Assembly: GCA_002433235.1 (NCBI GenBank)
Contig: DJHS01000018.1
Span: forward strand, 8,498 to 72,497
Reading direction: 5' to 3'
Source: UBA6614 sp002433235
Lineage (GTDB): Bacteria > Verrucomicrobiota > Verrucomicrobiia > Limisphaerales > UBA1100
DNA length: 64,000 bases
Shown: positions 35,342-43,681 of the stretch, piece after piece
How positions within the stretch are numbered: position 1 is the first letter of the stretch
Layout of the letters: every line of letters starts with the position of its first letter
Position numbers and translations under genes: made by a program
The notes under the pieces: generated by a model
The model's database searches: none
Seen by the model: only the letters and a program-made list of their open reading frames with translations
What the model was told of the DNA's origin: nothing

Positions 35342-35689
35342 GGCGTAAGGTTCAGCCAGCAGGATGGTTTCGTCGATGTTGTTTTTGCGACGATTAGGTG
35401 ACAACACACACCGGTGCCGTCATGTCTTTTGAACCCAAGGTGAGACCATGTGGATTTTTTTCAGAGCCAAAAGGAAGACACGCGACGGCACCGTGCGGCC
35501 CTGACCCCTCCTCGTGTGTCCGCGGCGCACCAGCCCGTTGCGTCCCTAGTGGCAGACTGGCGATTCCCCGAAACCATCGAGGCTGTTTGTAACAGGACTC
35601 CGCGGGGAATCACGGGGGAGTTGTTTTTATATGGGCACAGGTTGTTCACGGCCATAAACCAATGCTGGGAACAGCGGGGGAACAGTGAA
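35342..35689. other. Gene-free stretch
   Basis: These 348 bp between arsC and the next minus-strand gene hold no open frame with coding character, no repeats, and no clear promoter or hairpin that I can support. Part of the stretch must carry the arsC promoter. Confidence 0.5.
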
Positions 35690-36121
35690 TTACCAAAGGA
35701 ACGATTTTTGCACCACCAAGATAGTGCCTCCGTCTAGCAGGGTGACACGCCATGACTCCATTTTTCCTAACTTTTTGTATTCATTAGGATTAATGAGTAC
35801 GCTGGTCCAGTGGGTCCGCTTGGCAGGCTTCACGGGGGCCTCGAACACCTTCACGGGCACACCAGCCTTGGAACTGCGAATCTCCACCCGCAGCTTTCCT
35901 TGGGTGACATCGGCGGCGCTCCACTTGATGTCAAATCGCAGGGCATGGATCAGGCTGGGGTCTTCGCGCAGTTTTCGCTGGTATACATCGCGGTGCAACA
36001 GAGAAGCACCATCGGTATGCCGGCCCTTTTCATCGAGATAATGAGGCAGCACCTTGACAATGTTTCCCTCGGCGGCACCCACGGCAACAGTAGCCAGCAG
36101 ATAAAACGCAATCCAACGCAT
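35690..36121 (-). CDS. Exported hypothetical protein
   Basis: From an ATG at 36121 (an alternative is two codons earlier at 36127) the product has about 143 residues. A signal peptide (MRWIAFYLLATVAVGAAEG) precedes a beta-rich domain such as LRFDIKWSAADVTQGKLRVE and ILVVQKSFLW at the end. I do not recognise a family, though the layout suggests a small periplasmic domain. It is divergent from the DUF1501 gene, with about 140 bp between starts. Confidence 0.65.
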   Translation of the reverse strand: MRWIAFYLLATVAVGAAEGNIVKVLPHYLDEKGRHTDGASLLHRDVYQRKLREDPSLIHALRFDIKWSAADVTQGKLRVEIRSSKAGVPVKVFEAPVKPAKRTHWTSVLINPNEYKKLGKMESWRVTLLDGGTILVVQKSFLW

Positions 36122-36260
36122 GGCCAAAGAGTAACGGGGCGACGGGCAATGGCAATGTCGGAGTGGGGCGAGTTATCCCCAAGGCTCCCAAAGCATGATT
36201 GCATCCGCGCAAAAAGCTGCTACATTGTCTGCAGGAATACTCCACAAAATACCCGTAAAC

Positions 36261-37715
36261 ATGAGCAACGAATTCGACTACAAGCTGTACGATCCCAGAG
36301 ACCACCAGCCGCGCTTGGAGGATTATTTCCAGACGCGCCGTGAGTGGCTGGGCCGGATGACCAATGGCTTCGGTGCGGTGGCACTGGCGGGCCTGATGCA
36401 GGATCAGTTCAAGAATGAGGCGCGGGCACAGTCAGCAGGCAACCCGTTGGCACCGAAGACTCCCCCCATCGCTGGCCAAGCGAAGGTGAAACGGGTAATC
36501 CATATTTACATGGAGGGTGCCATGCCGCACTTGGACAACTGGGATCCCAAGCCGGAATTGATGCAAAAGGGCAAGCGCGGCGCAAATCCGGGCACCAAGG
36601 CGGGCAACCGCACCCTGTTGGCACCGCAGTTTGAATTCAAGAAGCACGGCAAGAGCGGACTGGAGTTGAGCGAAGTGTGGCCCAATCTCGGACGTCATGC
36701 GGACGATACGGCCGTGGTACGCTCCGTCTATACCGACGCCCCCGCACACGGCCCCGCGCGAATCCTGATGAACACGGGTGACTTGGACCGGGTGCGGCCC
36801 AGCGTGGGGAGTTGGGTACTCTATGGTCTGGGCACAGAGAACCAAAATCTACCGGGTTTCATCGCCTTGAAACCGGGCGGCATGCCCGACGCGGCGAATT
36901 TCCGCGCGGCATTTCTGCCCGGCGCATTGCAGGGCACTTATGTGGATTCTCAGAACACCCGCATCGAGGACATCATCAAGAATATCAGGAGTGATTTCAC
37001 CTCCGGCCGCGACCAGCGCAAGCAACTGGATCTGCTCTTCAAGCTCAACGAGATTCACAAGCAAAAACGGCAGGCTGATGCGGAACTGGAGGCCCGAATC
37101 CGCACCTTCGAGCTGGCGTACCGCATGCAAACGGATGCCAAGGACGCCTTCGACATTGCCGGTGAATCGGACGAGACACTGGATCGTTACGGCCGCACAC
37201 GGCAGGGACGGCAGTTCCTCATCGCGCGCCGGTTGATGGAGCGGGGTGTGCGCTTTGTGCAACTCTGGCAGGGCGGCTGGGATCTCCACAACAACATCCC
37301 GAATCGCAACCGCCAACTGGCGGGCGAGATTGATCCGGCCATCGGTGCCCTGATGGATGACTTGAAGGAGCGCGGCCTGTTTGAAGACACGTTGATTTAT
37401 CTCACCAGCGAGTTTGGTCGCAGTTCAACCGAAGATGGCGGCAATGGCCGCAGCCACAACGCGAAGGCCATGAGTGCTTGGTTTGCCGGCGGCGCCATCA
37501 AGGGCGGCACGGCCTTTGGTGAAACCGATGCCCTGGGAGGGAGCGCGGCGACAAACAAAGTCCACGTGAAGGATCTGCATGCCACGATTCTTCACACTAT
37601 GGGCTTCGACCATGAAAAATTGACCTTCCGGGCGGGCGGCCGCGAGATGCGGCTCACCGAGCCCACCCGCAAGAAACCCGATGGCGGCCAAGTGGTGAAG
37701 GGAATCCTCGCCTAA
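36261..37715 (+). CDS. DUF1501 protein
   Basis: The 484-residue protein matches DUF1501, a sulfatase-like family common in Planctomycetes and Verrucomicrobia. After a twin-arginine-like stretch near residue 28 (TRREWLGRMTNGFGAVALAG) come IHIYMEGAMPHLDNWDPKPE, HGPARILMNTGD and the later FEDTLIYLTSEFGRSSTEDG and GRSHNAKAMSAWFAGGAI. Its partner, the cytochrome-DUF1549-DUF1553 gene, follows 43 bp downstream, a pairing seen across these phyla. The molecular activity is not established; a role with polysaccharide or surface compounds has been suggested but is uncertain. Confidence 0.93.
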   Translation: MSNEFDYKLYDPRDHQPRLEDYFQTRREWLGRMTNGFGAVALAGLMQDQFKNEARAQSAGNPLAPKTPPIAGQAKVKRVIHIYMEGAMPHLDNWDPKPELMQKGKRGANPGTKAGNRTLLAPQFEFKKHGKSGLELSEVWPNLGRHADDTAVVRSVYTDAPAHGPARILMNTGDLDRVRPSVGSWVLYGLGTENQNLPGFIALKPGGMPDAANFRAAFLPGALQGTYVDSQNTRIEDIIKNIRSDFTSGRDQRKQLDLLFKLNEIHKQKRQADAELEARIRTFELAYRMQTDAKDAFDIAGESDETLDRYGRTRQGRQFLIARRLMERGVRFVQLWQGGWDLHNNIPNRNRQLAGEIDPAIGALMDDLKERGLFEDTLIYLTSEFGRSSTEDGGNGRSHNAKAMSAWFAGGAIKGGTAFGETDALGGSAATNKVHVKDLHATILHTMGFDHEKLTFRAGGREMRLTEPTRKKPDGGQVVKGILA

Positions 37716-37758
37716 GGCCGTGCGCGGACTTGATTTTAAACTCAATCCAAGGAGTACC

Positions 37759-40700
37759 ATGAAGGATAATTGTCTCCGCAACCTCCTCGCCGTAGCAGTG
37801 CTGGCCGCGCTGCAAATGTCCGCGGCCGAGAAAATCACCAAGGAGCAGGCCGAATTCTTTGAATCCAAAATTCGCGCAATTTTCGTGGACAACTGCTACG
37901 AGTGTCACAGTGCTGATTCACGGGCGAAGGCGGACCTGTACCTTGACAGCAAGGCGGGCATGGTTGCCGGTGGTGATTCCGGCCCCGCCCTCAAGCCGGG
38001 TGACCCCGATGGCAGCCTGTTCATCAAGCGCGTCAAGAGCGCCGTGGATCCCATGCCCCCCAGTGGCCAGCCGCTGACCGAGGGGCAGATTGCGGATCTG
38101 GAGGCTTGGGTGCGCATGGGCGCGCCGGACCCCCGCGGTGGCAACAACGCCGCTGTCATCAAGAGTCTGGCCGACCGGGAAAAGGCCAAGAAACACTGGG
38201 CTTTTCAACCGGTCAAAATGCCGGACATTCCGGATCCCCGTTCCATTTACGGCGGCAAGCTCCGCAACTGGGCTCAGGACAATCCCATCGATGCCTTCGT
38301 CCTGCGCAAGCTAGAGGAACAAGGTATGCTGCCCTCCCGTCCGGCGGACCGGCAGCAGTTGATTCGACGTGCCTATTACGACGTGTTGGGCGTTCCCCCG
38401 ACATATGCCGAGGTGCAATCCTTTGTGAACGATACAGATCCCGAGGCCTGGGACAAGGTGGTGGATCGCCTGCTGGCCTCTCCACACTATGGTGAACGAT
38501 GGGGCCGATACTGGCTGGATGTCGCCCGCTATGCCGACACCACCGGCGAAGGCAATCGCCGCGGACGCCGCAGCGAGTTCATCTACGCTTGGACCTACCG
38601 CGACTGGGTCATTCAGGCGATGAATTCCGACATGCCCTACGATGAGTTTTTAAAGCAACAGATCGCTGCCGACCGTGTGCTGGAAAAGGATGAGAACGCG
38701 CCCAAGTTCAATCTGGCCGCCATGGGCTTCCTGACGCTGGGACGGCGCGACCGCAGCAACGAGGAAGTTATCGATGACCGCATCGACGTAGTAACCCGCG
38801 GTGCACTGGGCCTCTCGGTCTACTGTGCCCGCTGCCACAACCACAAGTTTGATCCCGTTCCGACCGCGGACTACTACTCGCTCTACGGCGTGTTCAACAG
38901 TTCTCAGGAACCCAGCGAGGAGAACAAGCCCATCCTCATCGAGGACGCCAACACCAACGGGTTTCTGGCCAACCCGGAATACCGCGAATTTCAAGCCAAG
39001 CTTGCCGGGATGGAATACGAGCACGAGCAGTTCAAGCTGCGCACTCGTTACGAGTGGGAAAACCAAAGCCGCACCAACGCCTTTCGTTACATGACTTGGG
39101 CGGAGGAATTCTCAGACAATGACAAGGAAATTGGCCGCAACAAGGGCGAGTTTCGTGATAAGACCAAGAAATTCAAGCTGAAGGCTGAAATTGCCGAGAA
39201 CTGGCAGCGTTACCTCAACCGCAAGCGCGAGGACGATCCGGTGATGGGGCCATGGGTGGCATATGCCAAGTTACCCCCTGCCCAGGCCCAGTTCCAGCGC
39301 CAAGTGAGGCGAGTCGCGGCCAAGATTCTGGAGGATGACGCCAAGCGCAAGGGCAACCGGAAACTCAACCCCTTGGTCAAGCAGTACCTCGTGGAAACCC
39401 CCCCCTCGAGCCTCAACCAAGCCGCCATAAAATATCAGCAACTCTTCAACCAAGCAGACGTCATGTGGCGCCAGGTCATTGGCCTGTACCAGCGCAAGGT
39501 GGCTGCTGACCCGGATCTCAGCAAGCCCAACTCACTGGCCGATGCCGAGAAAAAGCTGGAATTTAAATATCCGAATAAGGAAACCACCGTCATGTGGGAA
39601 CCCATTCGACGCGTCATCTACGGCAATGGTTCGCCGGCGGATTATCCCTTTGACCGGATCAAGCGCATGGATGGAGGGCTGGAGCGACAGGAGCAGCAGA
39701 AGTTCACATCCAAGATTGAGGACCTGAAGAAGAACCACAACGGCTCGCCACCCCGGGCCATGGTGCTGGAGGACAAGAATCGGCCCACCAACGAACGCAT
39801 CATGATCAAGGGTAACCGCGGCATGCGCGGCGACGAGGCGCCCCGGCAGTTCCTTGAGATTCTTTCCGGCGAAGACCGCCAGCCATTTCCCAATGACACC
39901 AGTGGCCGACTCCAGCTCGCCGAGGCCATTGCCAGCAAGGATAATCCGTTGACAGCGCGAGTGATGGCCAACCGCATTTGGCTCAACCACTTTGGGCGCG
40001 GCATCGTTAACACGCCCAATGAGTTTGGCCTGCGTGCAGAGACTCCCAGCCATCCGGAACTGATCGATTGGCTGGCCGCCTATTTCATGGGCAACCAAGG
40101 CGGTCCGGAATGGTCAATGAAGAAGTTGCACCGGCTGGTTCTGACCAGCAACACCTACCAGCAGTCCAGCGACGACAACCCCCGCTACAGCCGCAAGGAT
40201 CCGGACAACATGTTCCTGTTCAAGACCTCGCGTCGGCGCTTGGGCTTTGAGGCGTTCCGAGATGGGCTGCTCAGCGTCAGCGGCCGCATTGACACCACCA
40301 TGGGCGGCCGCCCCATCAAGCTCTCCGGCGAGAGTCCCAATTATCGCCGCACCATTTACGGGTACATTGACCGGCGCAATCTTGACGATATTTTCACCAC
40401 GTTCGACTTTGCGAATCCCGACGCTACCGCCGGTGCGCGCGCCAAGACCACGGTGGCCCAGCAGGCGCTGTTCATGATGAACAGCCCGTTGATTGCTGAC
40501 CTATCCTCCAAGCTCGTCAACCGGCCCGAGTTTCGGACCGCGGCGGACGACCGGCTGCGCATTGCCATGCTATACCGGCTCGTGTTCCAGCGCGACCCTG
40601 AACCCATTGAGGTGAAGCTGGGCGAACGATTCATCGCGGAAGAAACAGGCGGGCGCCCAACGGTCATGGGCAACGTGAACACGTGGTACAACGGCTATGG

Positions 40701-41394
40701 TTCAGCGGTCTACAACGAGCAGGCCAAAATCGCCACCGTCCGCTTTTTCAGCTTCCCCTACACGGATGGCAAGATCTGGCAGGGCAGCGCCCGCCGGCCC
40801 GACCCCCAGTTTGGCAACATGCATCTGGCTGCCCGGGAGGGGCATCCCGGCCAAAACCACGCCGTGATCCGGCGGTGGGTCGCACCGCGTGACACCACCG
40901 TCAACATCAGCGGCACGCTCGAGCATTTCCTCGACGACAAGGCCAAGGAAGTTTGGGAAAACTACAAAGATCGCCCCAAGGCGGAGAAGGATGCGCTGGA
41001 CCGCGCGTGGGACGGCGTATCGGGTTTCATCGTGCACAGCCAGGTGGGCCGGGGTTACGACCGCTTCGGCAAGCAACTCTGGAAGGGTGACGCCAAGCGC
41101 GGGCGTCGTGGCGCGAGCGCGAACAATATCACCGTCAAGCGTGGCGACATGATTGACTTCGTCGTCACCAGTCGCAACTATATCTATCAGGACAATTTCA
41201 GTTGGAATCCCGTTATCCGGGTCACTGACGAGGTCAAGCAGGCCATCGAAAGCAATGCCGCCTCCAAGCTGGTCACCGAGTGGACTGCTTCCGACGAATT
41301 CGAGGGAGAATCCTTCAAGGCCAAGCCCCTGACCCACTGGGAGAAATATGTGCAGGTACTCCTGCTCTCCAACGAGCTGGCTTTTGTGGATTGA
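37759..41394 (+). CDS. PSCyt1/DUF1549/DUF1553 exported multidomain protein
   Basis: The 1211-residue protein has a signal peptide (MKDNCLRNLLAVAVLAALQMSA). A cytochrome-type heme motif CYECH at residues 46-50 begins the PSCyt1 domain. DUF1549 follows (NPIDAFVLRKLEEQGMLPS, HYGERWGRYWLDVARYADT), then DUF1553 (LTARVMANRIWLNHFGRGIV). Near the C-terminus a block of about 220 residues with a beta-sandwich look (HAVIRRWVAPRDTTVNISGT; ITVKRGDMIDFVVTSRNYI) is inserted before the usual ending, WEKYVQVLLLSNELAFVD. A clear AAGGAG ribosome site precedes the ATG. With DUF1501 upstream it forms the usual pair of unknown function. Confidence 0.95.
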   Translation: MKDNCLRNLLAVAVLAALQMSAAEKITKEQAEFFESKIRAIFVDNCYECHSADSRAKADLYLDSKAGMVAGGDSGPALKPGDPDGSLFIKRVKSAVDPMPPSGQPLTEGQIADLEAWVRMGAPDPRGGNNAAVIKSLADREKAKKHWAFQPVKMPDIPDPRSIYGGKLRNWAQDNPIDAFVLRKLEEQGMLPSRPADRQQLIRRAYYDVLGVPPTYAEVQSFVNDTDPEAWDKVVDRLLASPHYGERWGRYWLDVARYADTTGEGNRRGRRSEFIYAWTYRDWVIQAMNSDMPYDEFLKQQIAADRVLEKDENAPKFNLAAMGFLTLGRRDRSNEEVIDDRIDVVTRGALGLSVYCARCHNHKFDPVPTADYYSLYGVFNSSQEPSEENKPILIEDANTNGFLANPEYREFQAKLAGMEYEHEQFKLRTRYEWENQSRTNAFRYMTWAEEFSDNDKEIGRNKGEFRDKTKKFKLKAEIAENWQRYLNRKREDDPVMGPWVAYAKLPPAQAQFQRQVRRVAAKILEDDAKRKGNRKLNPLVKQYLVETPPSSLNQAAIKYQQLFNQADVMWRQVIGLYQRKVAADPDLSKPNSLADAEKKLEFKYPNKETTVMWEPIRRVIYGNGSPADYPFDRIKRMDGGLERQEQQKFTSKIEDLKKNHNGSPPRAMVLEDKNRPTNERIMIKGNRGMRGDEAPRQFLEILSGEDRQPFPNDTSGRLQLAEAIASKDNPLTARVMANRIWLNHFGRGIVNTPNEFGLRAETPSHPELIDWLAAYFMGNQGGPEWSMKKLHRLVLTSNTYQQSSDDNPRYSRKDPDNMFLFKTSRRRLGFEAFRDGLLSVSGRIDTTMGGRPIKLSGESPNYRRTIYGYIDRRNLDDIFTTFDFANPDATAGARAKTTVAQQALFMMNSPLIADLSSKLVNRPEFRTAADDRLRIAMLYRLVFQRDPEPIEVKLGERFIAEETGGRPTVMGNVNTWYNGYGSAVYNEQAKIATVRFFSFPYTDGKIWQGSARRPDPQFGNMHLAAREGHPGQNHAVIRRWVAPRDTTVNISGTLEHFLDDKAKEVWENYKDRPKAEKDALDRAWDGVSGFIVHSQVGRGYDRFGKQLWKGDAKRGRRGASANNITVKRGDMIDFVVTSRNYIYQDNFSWNPVIRVTDEVKQAIESNAASKLVTEWTASDEFEGESFKAKPLTHWEKYVQVLLLSNELAFVD

Positions 41395-41417
41395 GCCAAC
41401 CCAGAAATCCCAACGGT

Positions 41418-42083
41418 TTACTCAAGTCCCTTCGGTGATCCCAAGATAACCGATGCGGCGAATGCCTGTCGGGCGGTGGCTGGTTGGCGGATCATCTCCA
41501 CCACCTTGCGCAATTCCGCGGAGCTATTCTTTCCCTCCACAGGCATCTCCACGTGCTCGTGCGATTGCCTGAGTTTCTCGGCCACCTTCTCATGAATCTG
41601 GCTGGCTGATTCAAAGGCTTCCCGCGCCTTGTGCAGTGGTCCCGCCGCTGGTTCAGGTTTGGGTTCTCTCTTCGGTTTTTTTGGTTTTAAAACCGGAGGA
41701 GGCGTGACAACCGGCGGCTTCGGCTCCTCCAAAGGCGGTGGAATCTCATGAGACGGTGCCGCACTGCCGGAAAGCAGCCTCTGCAATTCCGCCTCCAAAC
41801 TGGTTACTTGCTGCCGCTGGCCCGCGGGCACTGGAGCGTGACTATGCTTGGCTTTCTGGTGTTGGTGAAGGGCTTCGGGAGTCTGGAAACTGCGCCCACA
41901 CTGGTCACAGGGAAACTCATGCGCCCCTCCCTCCGGAAGCACTTCCAGTTCCTCATCCTCCTCCTTTTTGCCAAAGAAATTTGAGAGAATGGCGACGATG
42001 AGGAAAATGAGAATCCCCCAGTCATCGAAAGCCGCTACCATACCCGCGGTCCACGGGGTCAGGCTATCCAGCCAAGCCGTCAT
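41418..42083 (-). CDS. Membrane-anchored protein with a C2H2 zinc finger
   Basis: The 221-residue product has an N-terminal membrane helix (residues 23-37, GILIFLIVAILSNFF). It then has an acidic stretch and a classical C2H2 zinc finger with C59, C62, H75 and H80 (spacing 2-12-4) in FPCDQCGRSFQTPEALHQHQ. After it come a proline-rich linker, a helical region with heptads (HKAREAFESASQIHEKVAEK) and a tail. Its ATG is one base from the floA stop, so it belongs to the dnaG-NfeD-floA run. C2H2 fingers of eukaryotic type are rare in bacteria and mostly in DNA-binding proteins; here the membrane anchor argues for a different use. Confidence 0.8.
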   Translation of the reverse strand: MTAWLDSLTPWTAGMVAAFDDWGILIFLIVAILSNFFGKKEEDEELEVLPEGGAHEFPCDQCGRSFQTPEALHQHQKAKHSHAPVPAGQRQQVTSLEAELQRLLSGSAAPSHEIPPPLEEPKPPVVTPPPVLKPKKPKREPKPEPAAGPLHKAREAFESASQIHEKVAEKLRQSHEHVEMPVEGKNSSAELRKVVEMIRQPATARQAFAASVILGSPKGLE

Positions 42084-43118
42084 TTACTCCTTTCCGGTGG
42101 ATTCAGCCTCGTCACCGGCACCGCCGATGCTCGTGCGCATCCCCGTGTCAGCCTGTAAGTTCTTCATGCGGAGATAATCCATCACGCCAAGATTGCCGTT
42201 GCGGAACGCCTCGGCCATGGCCAGTGGTACCTGCGCCTCAGCCTCCACCACCCGGGCCTGCATCTCATGTACGCGCGCTTTCATTTCCTGTTCTGTGGCC
42301 ACTGCCGCCGCACGCCGAACCTCAGCCTGAGCTTGTGCCACCAGCTTGTTGGATTCCGCCTGCTCGGCTTGCAACTTGGCACCGACATTCGCGCCCACAT
42401 CCACGTCTGCAATGTCCACCGACAGAATTTCGAAGGCTGTCCCTGAGTCCAGCCCCTTGGTCAAAACCATGGTCGAGATTTGGTCCGGATTTTCCAGCAC
42501 GTCCTTGTAGGTGGCCGCCGAACCAATGGTGGTCACGATGCCTTCGCCCACCCGCGCGATGATCGTTTCCTCAGTCGCGCCGCCCACGAAACGATCCAGT
42601 GCCGTCCGCACGGTTACCCGCGCGCGCGCGCGCAACTGGATGCCATCCTTCGCCACGGCATCAATCGTTTGTCGCGTGGCCGAATCAGGTGCGGGGCAAT
42701 CAATCACCCGCGGGTTGACCGAGGTCATCACGGCGTCCAGCACGTTCTTGTCCGTTTGACGTGTCGCCAAGTCAATCGCACAGGCTTGGTCAAAGTTCAG
42801 TTCAATCCCCGCCTTTTGCGCCGCAATCAGCGCTGCCACCACCATCGAGATATCTCCATTGGCCAAGTAATGGGTCGAGAGCTGGTCGGCCTCCAATGGA
42901 ATGCCCGCCTTGACGGCTGTGATCCGCTGATCCACCACCAAACCCACGGGCACACGCCGCAAGCGAAGGGCAATCAACGTGGTAAAGGTGACTGGTGCCT
43001 TGGAAAACATCGCCCGCAACCAAGCGCTGAAAAAATTCCAAACGATCACGATCACCACCAGGGCGACCACGAGCAAGACGGCTACAAGGGCAAGTTGAAT
43101 GCTATTGGCTAGTATCAT
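42084..43118 (-). CDS. floA: Flotillin-like protein FloA
   Basis: The 344-residue protein matches FloA, which organises membrane microdomains. An N-terminal membrane segment (VAVLLVVALVVIVIVWNFF) is followed by the SPFH-type domain (ALRLRRVPVGLVVDQRITAVKAGIPLE) and a long coiled-coil with AQAQAEVRRAAAVATEQEM. It lies directly downstream of an NfeD-type gene, its usual partner, with 65 bp between them. Confidence 0.95.
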   Translation of the reverse strand: MILANSIQLALVAVLLVVALVVIVIVWNFFSAWLRAMFSKAPVTFTTLIALRLRRVPVGLVVDQRITAVKAGIPLEADQLSTHYLANGDISMVVAALIAAQKAGIELNFDQACAIDLATRQTDKNVLDAVMTSVNPRVIDCPAPDSATRQTIDAVAKDGIQLRARARVTVRTALDRFVGGATEETIIARVGEGIVTTIGSAATYKDVLENPDQISTMVLTKGLDSGTAFEILSVDIADVDVGANVGAKLQAEQAESNKLVAQAQAEVRRAAAVATEQEMKARVHEMQARVVEAEAQVPLAMAEAFRNGNLGVMDYLRMKNLQADTGMRTSIGGAGDEAESTGKE

Positions 43119-43183
43119 ATTTTATTCCGTTGAATTTTCTGTCTTGTAATCCCAACGCCGTCTCGGCGCCAGACAAATTATAG

Positions 43184-43636
43184 TCAGGCCACCGCCCGCA
43201 CCACCACTCGCAAGCCGGTCACTTTCACAACCTTCACTTCCGTTCCCGCCTCGATCAGGCCGCCTTCCGTCACCACGTCGACTCGGCGACCGTCAATAGA
43301 AACCACTCCCGACGGCCTCAAGTCACTGCGAGCCACACCCTGTTTGTTGAGCAACGAAAGATCCGCCTCCGGTTCCCCGCCAATGGTGTCGTCCAGCATC
43401 AGGGACTGCGCGTAACGCGATTGGGGAAAATACCGAAACCAAAGAATTGTTCCAATGCCGCCTCCTGCAATCACGAACAAGAGCACCCAGTGCCCGTAGG
43501 GGGTCTTGGCATAAGCCACCACCACGGCCGCAGCCCAACAGGCCAGTCCGCAAAGGCCAACGATCAAGCCAGGAAGAAATGTCTCTACCGCCAGCAGGAT
43601 CGCCCCCACAACGAGCAATATGATGACCAATGACAC
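43184..43636 (-). CDS. NfeD-like membrane protein
   Basis: The 150-residue protein has about three membrane segments (LVIILLVVGAILLAVETFLP, then LIVGLCGLACWAAAVVV, then WVLLFVIAGGGIGTILW) followed by a C-terminal OB-type domain (ISIDGRRVDVVTEGGLIEAG-like). This is the short NfeD type that pairs with flotillins. It sits between dnaG and floA on the same strand. Confidence 0.9.
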   Translation of the reverse strand: MSLVIILLVVGAILLAVETFLPGLIVGLCGLACWAAAVVVAYAKTPYGHWVLLFVIAGGGIGTILWFRYFPQSRYAQSLMLDDTIGGEPEADLSLLNKQGVARSDLRPSGVVSIDGRRVDVVTEGGLIEAGTEVKVVKVTGLRVVVRAVA

Positions 43637-43681
43637 GGCCTTGAGTTTAACGCGCCCGACCGACCGGACAAGCGCAATCGA

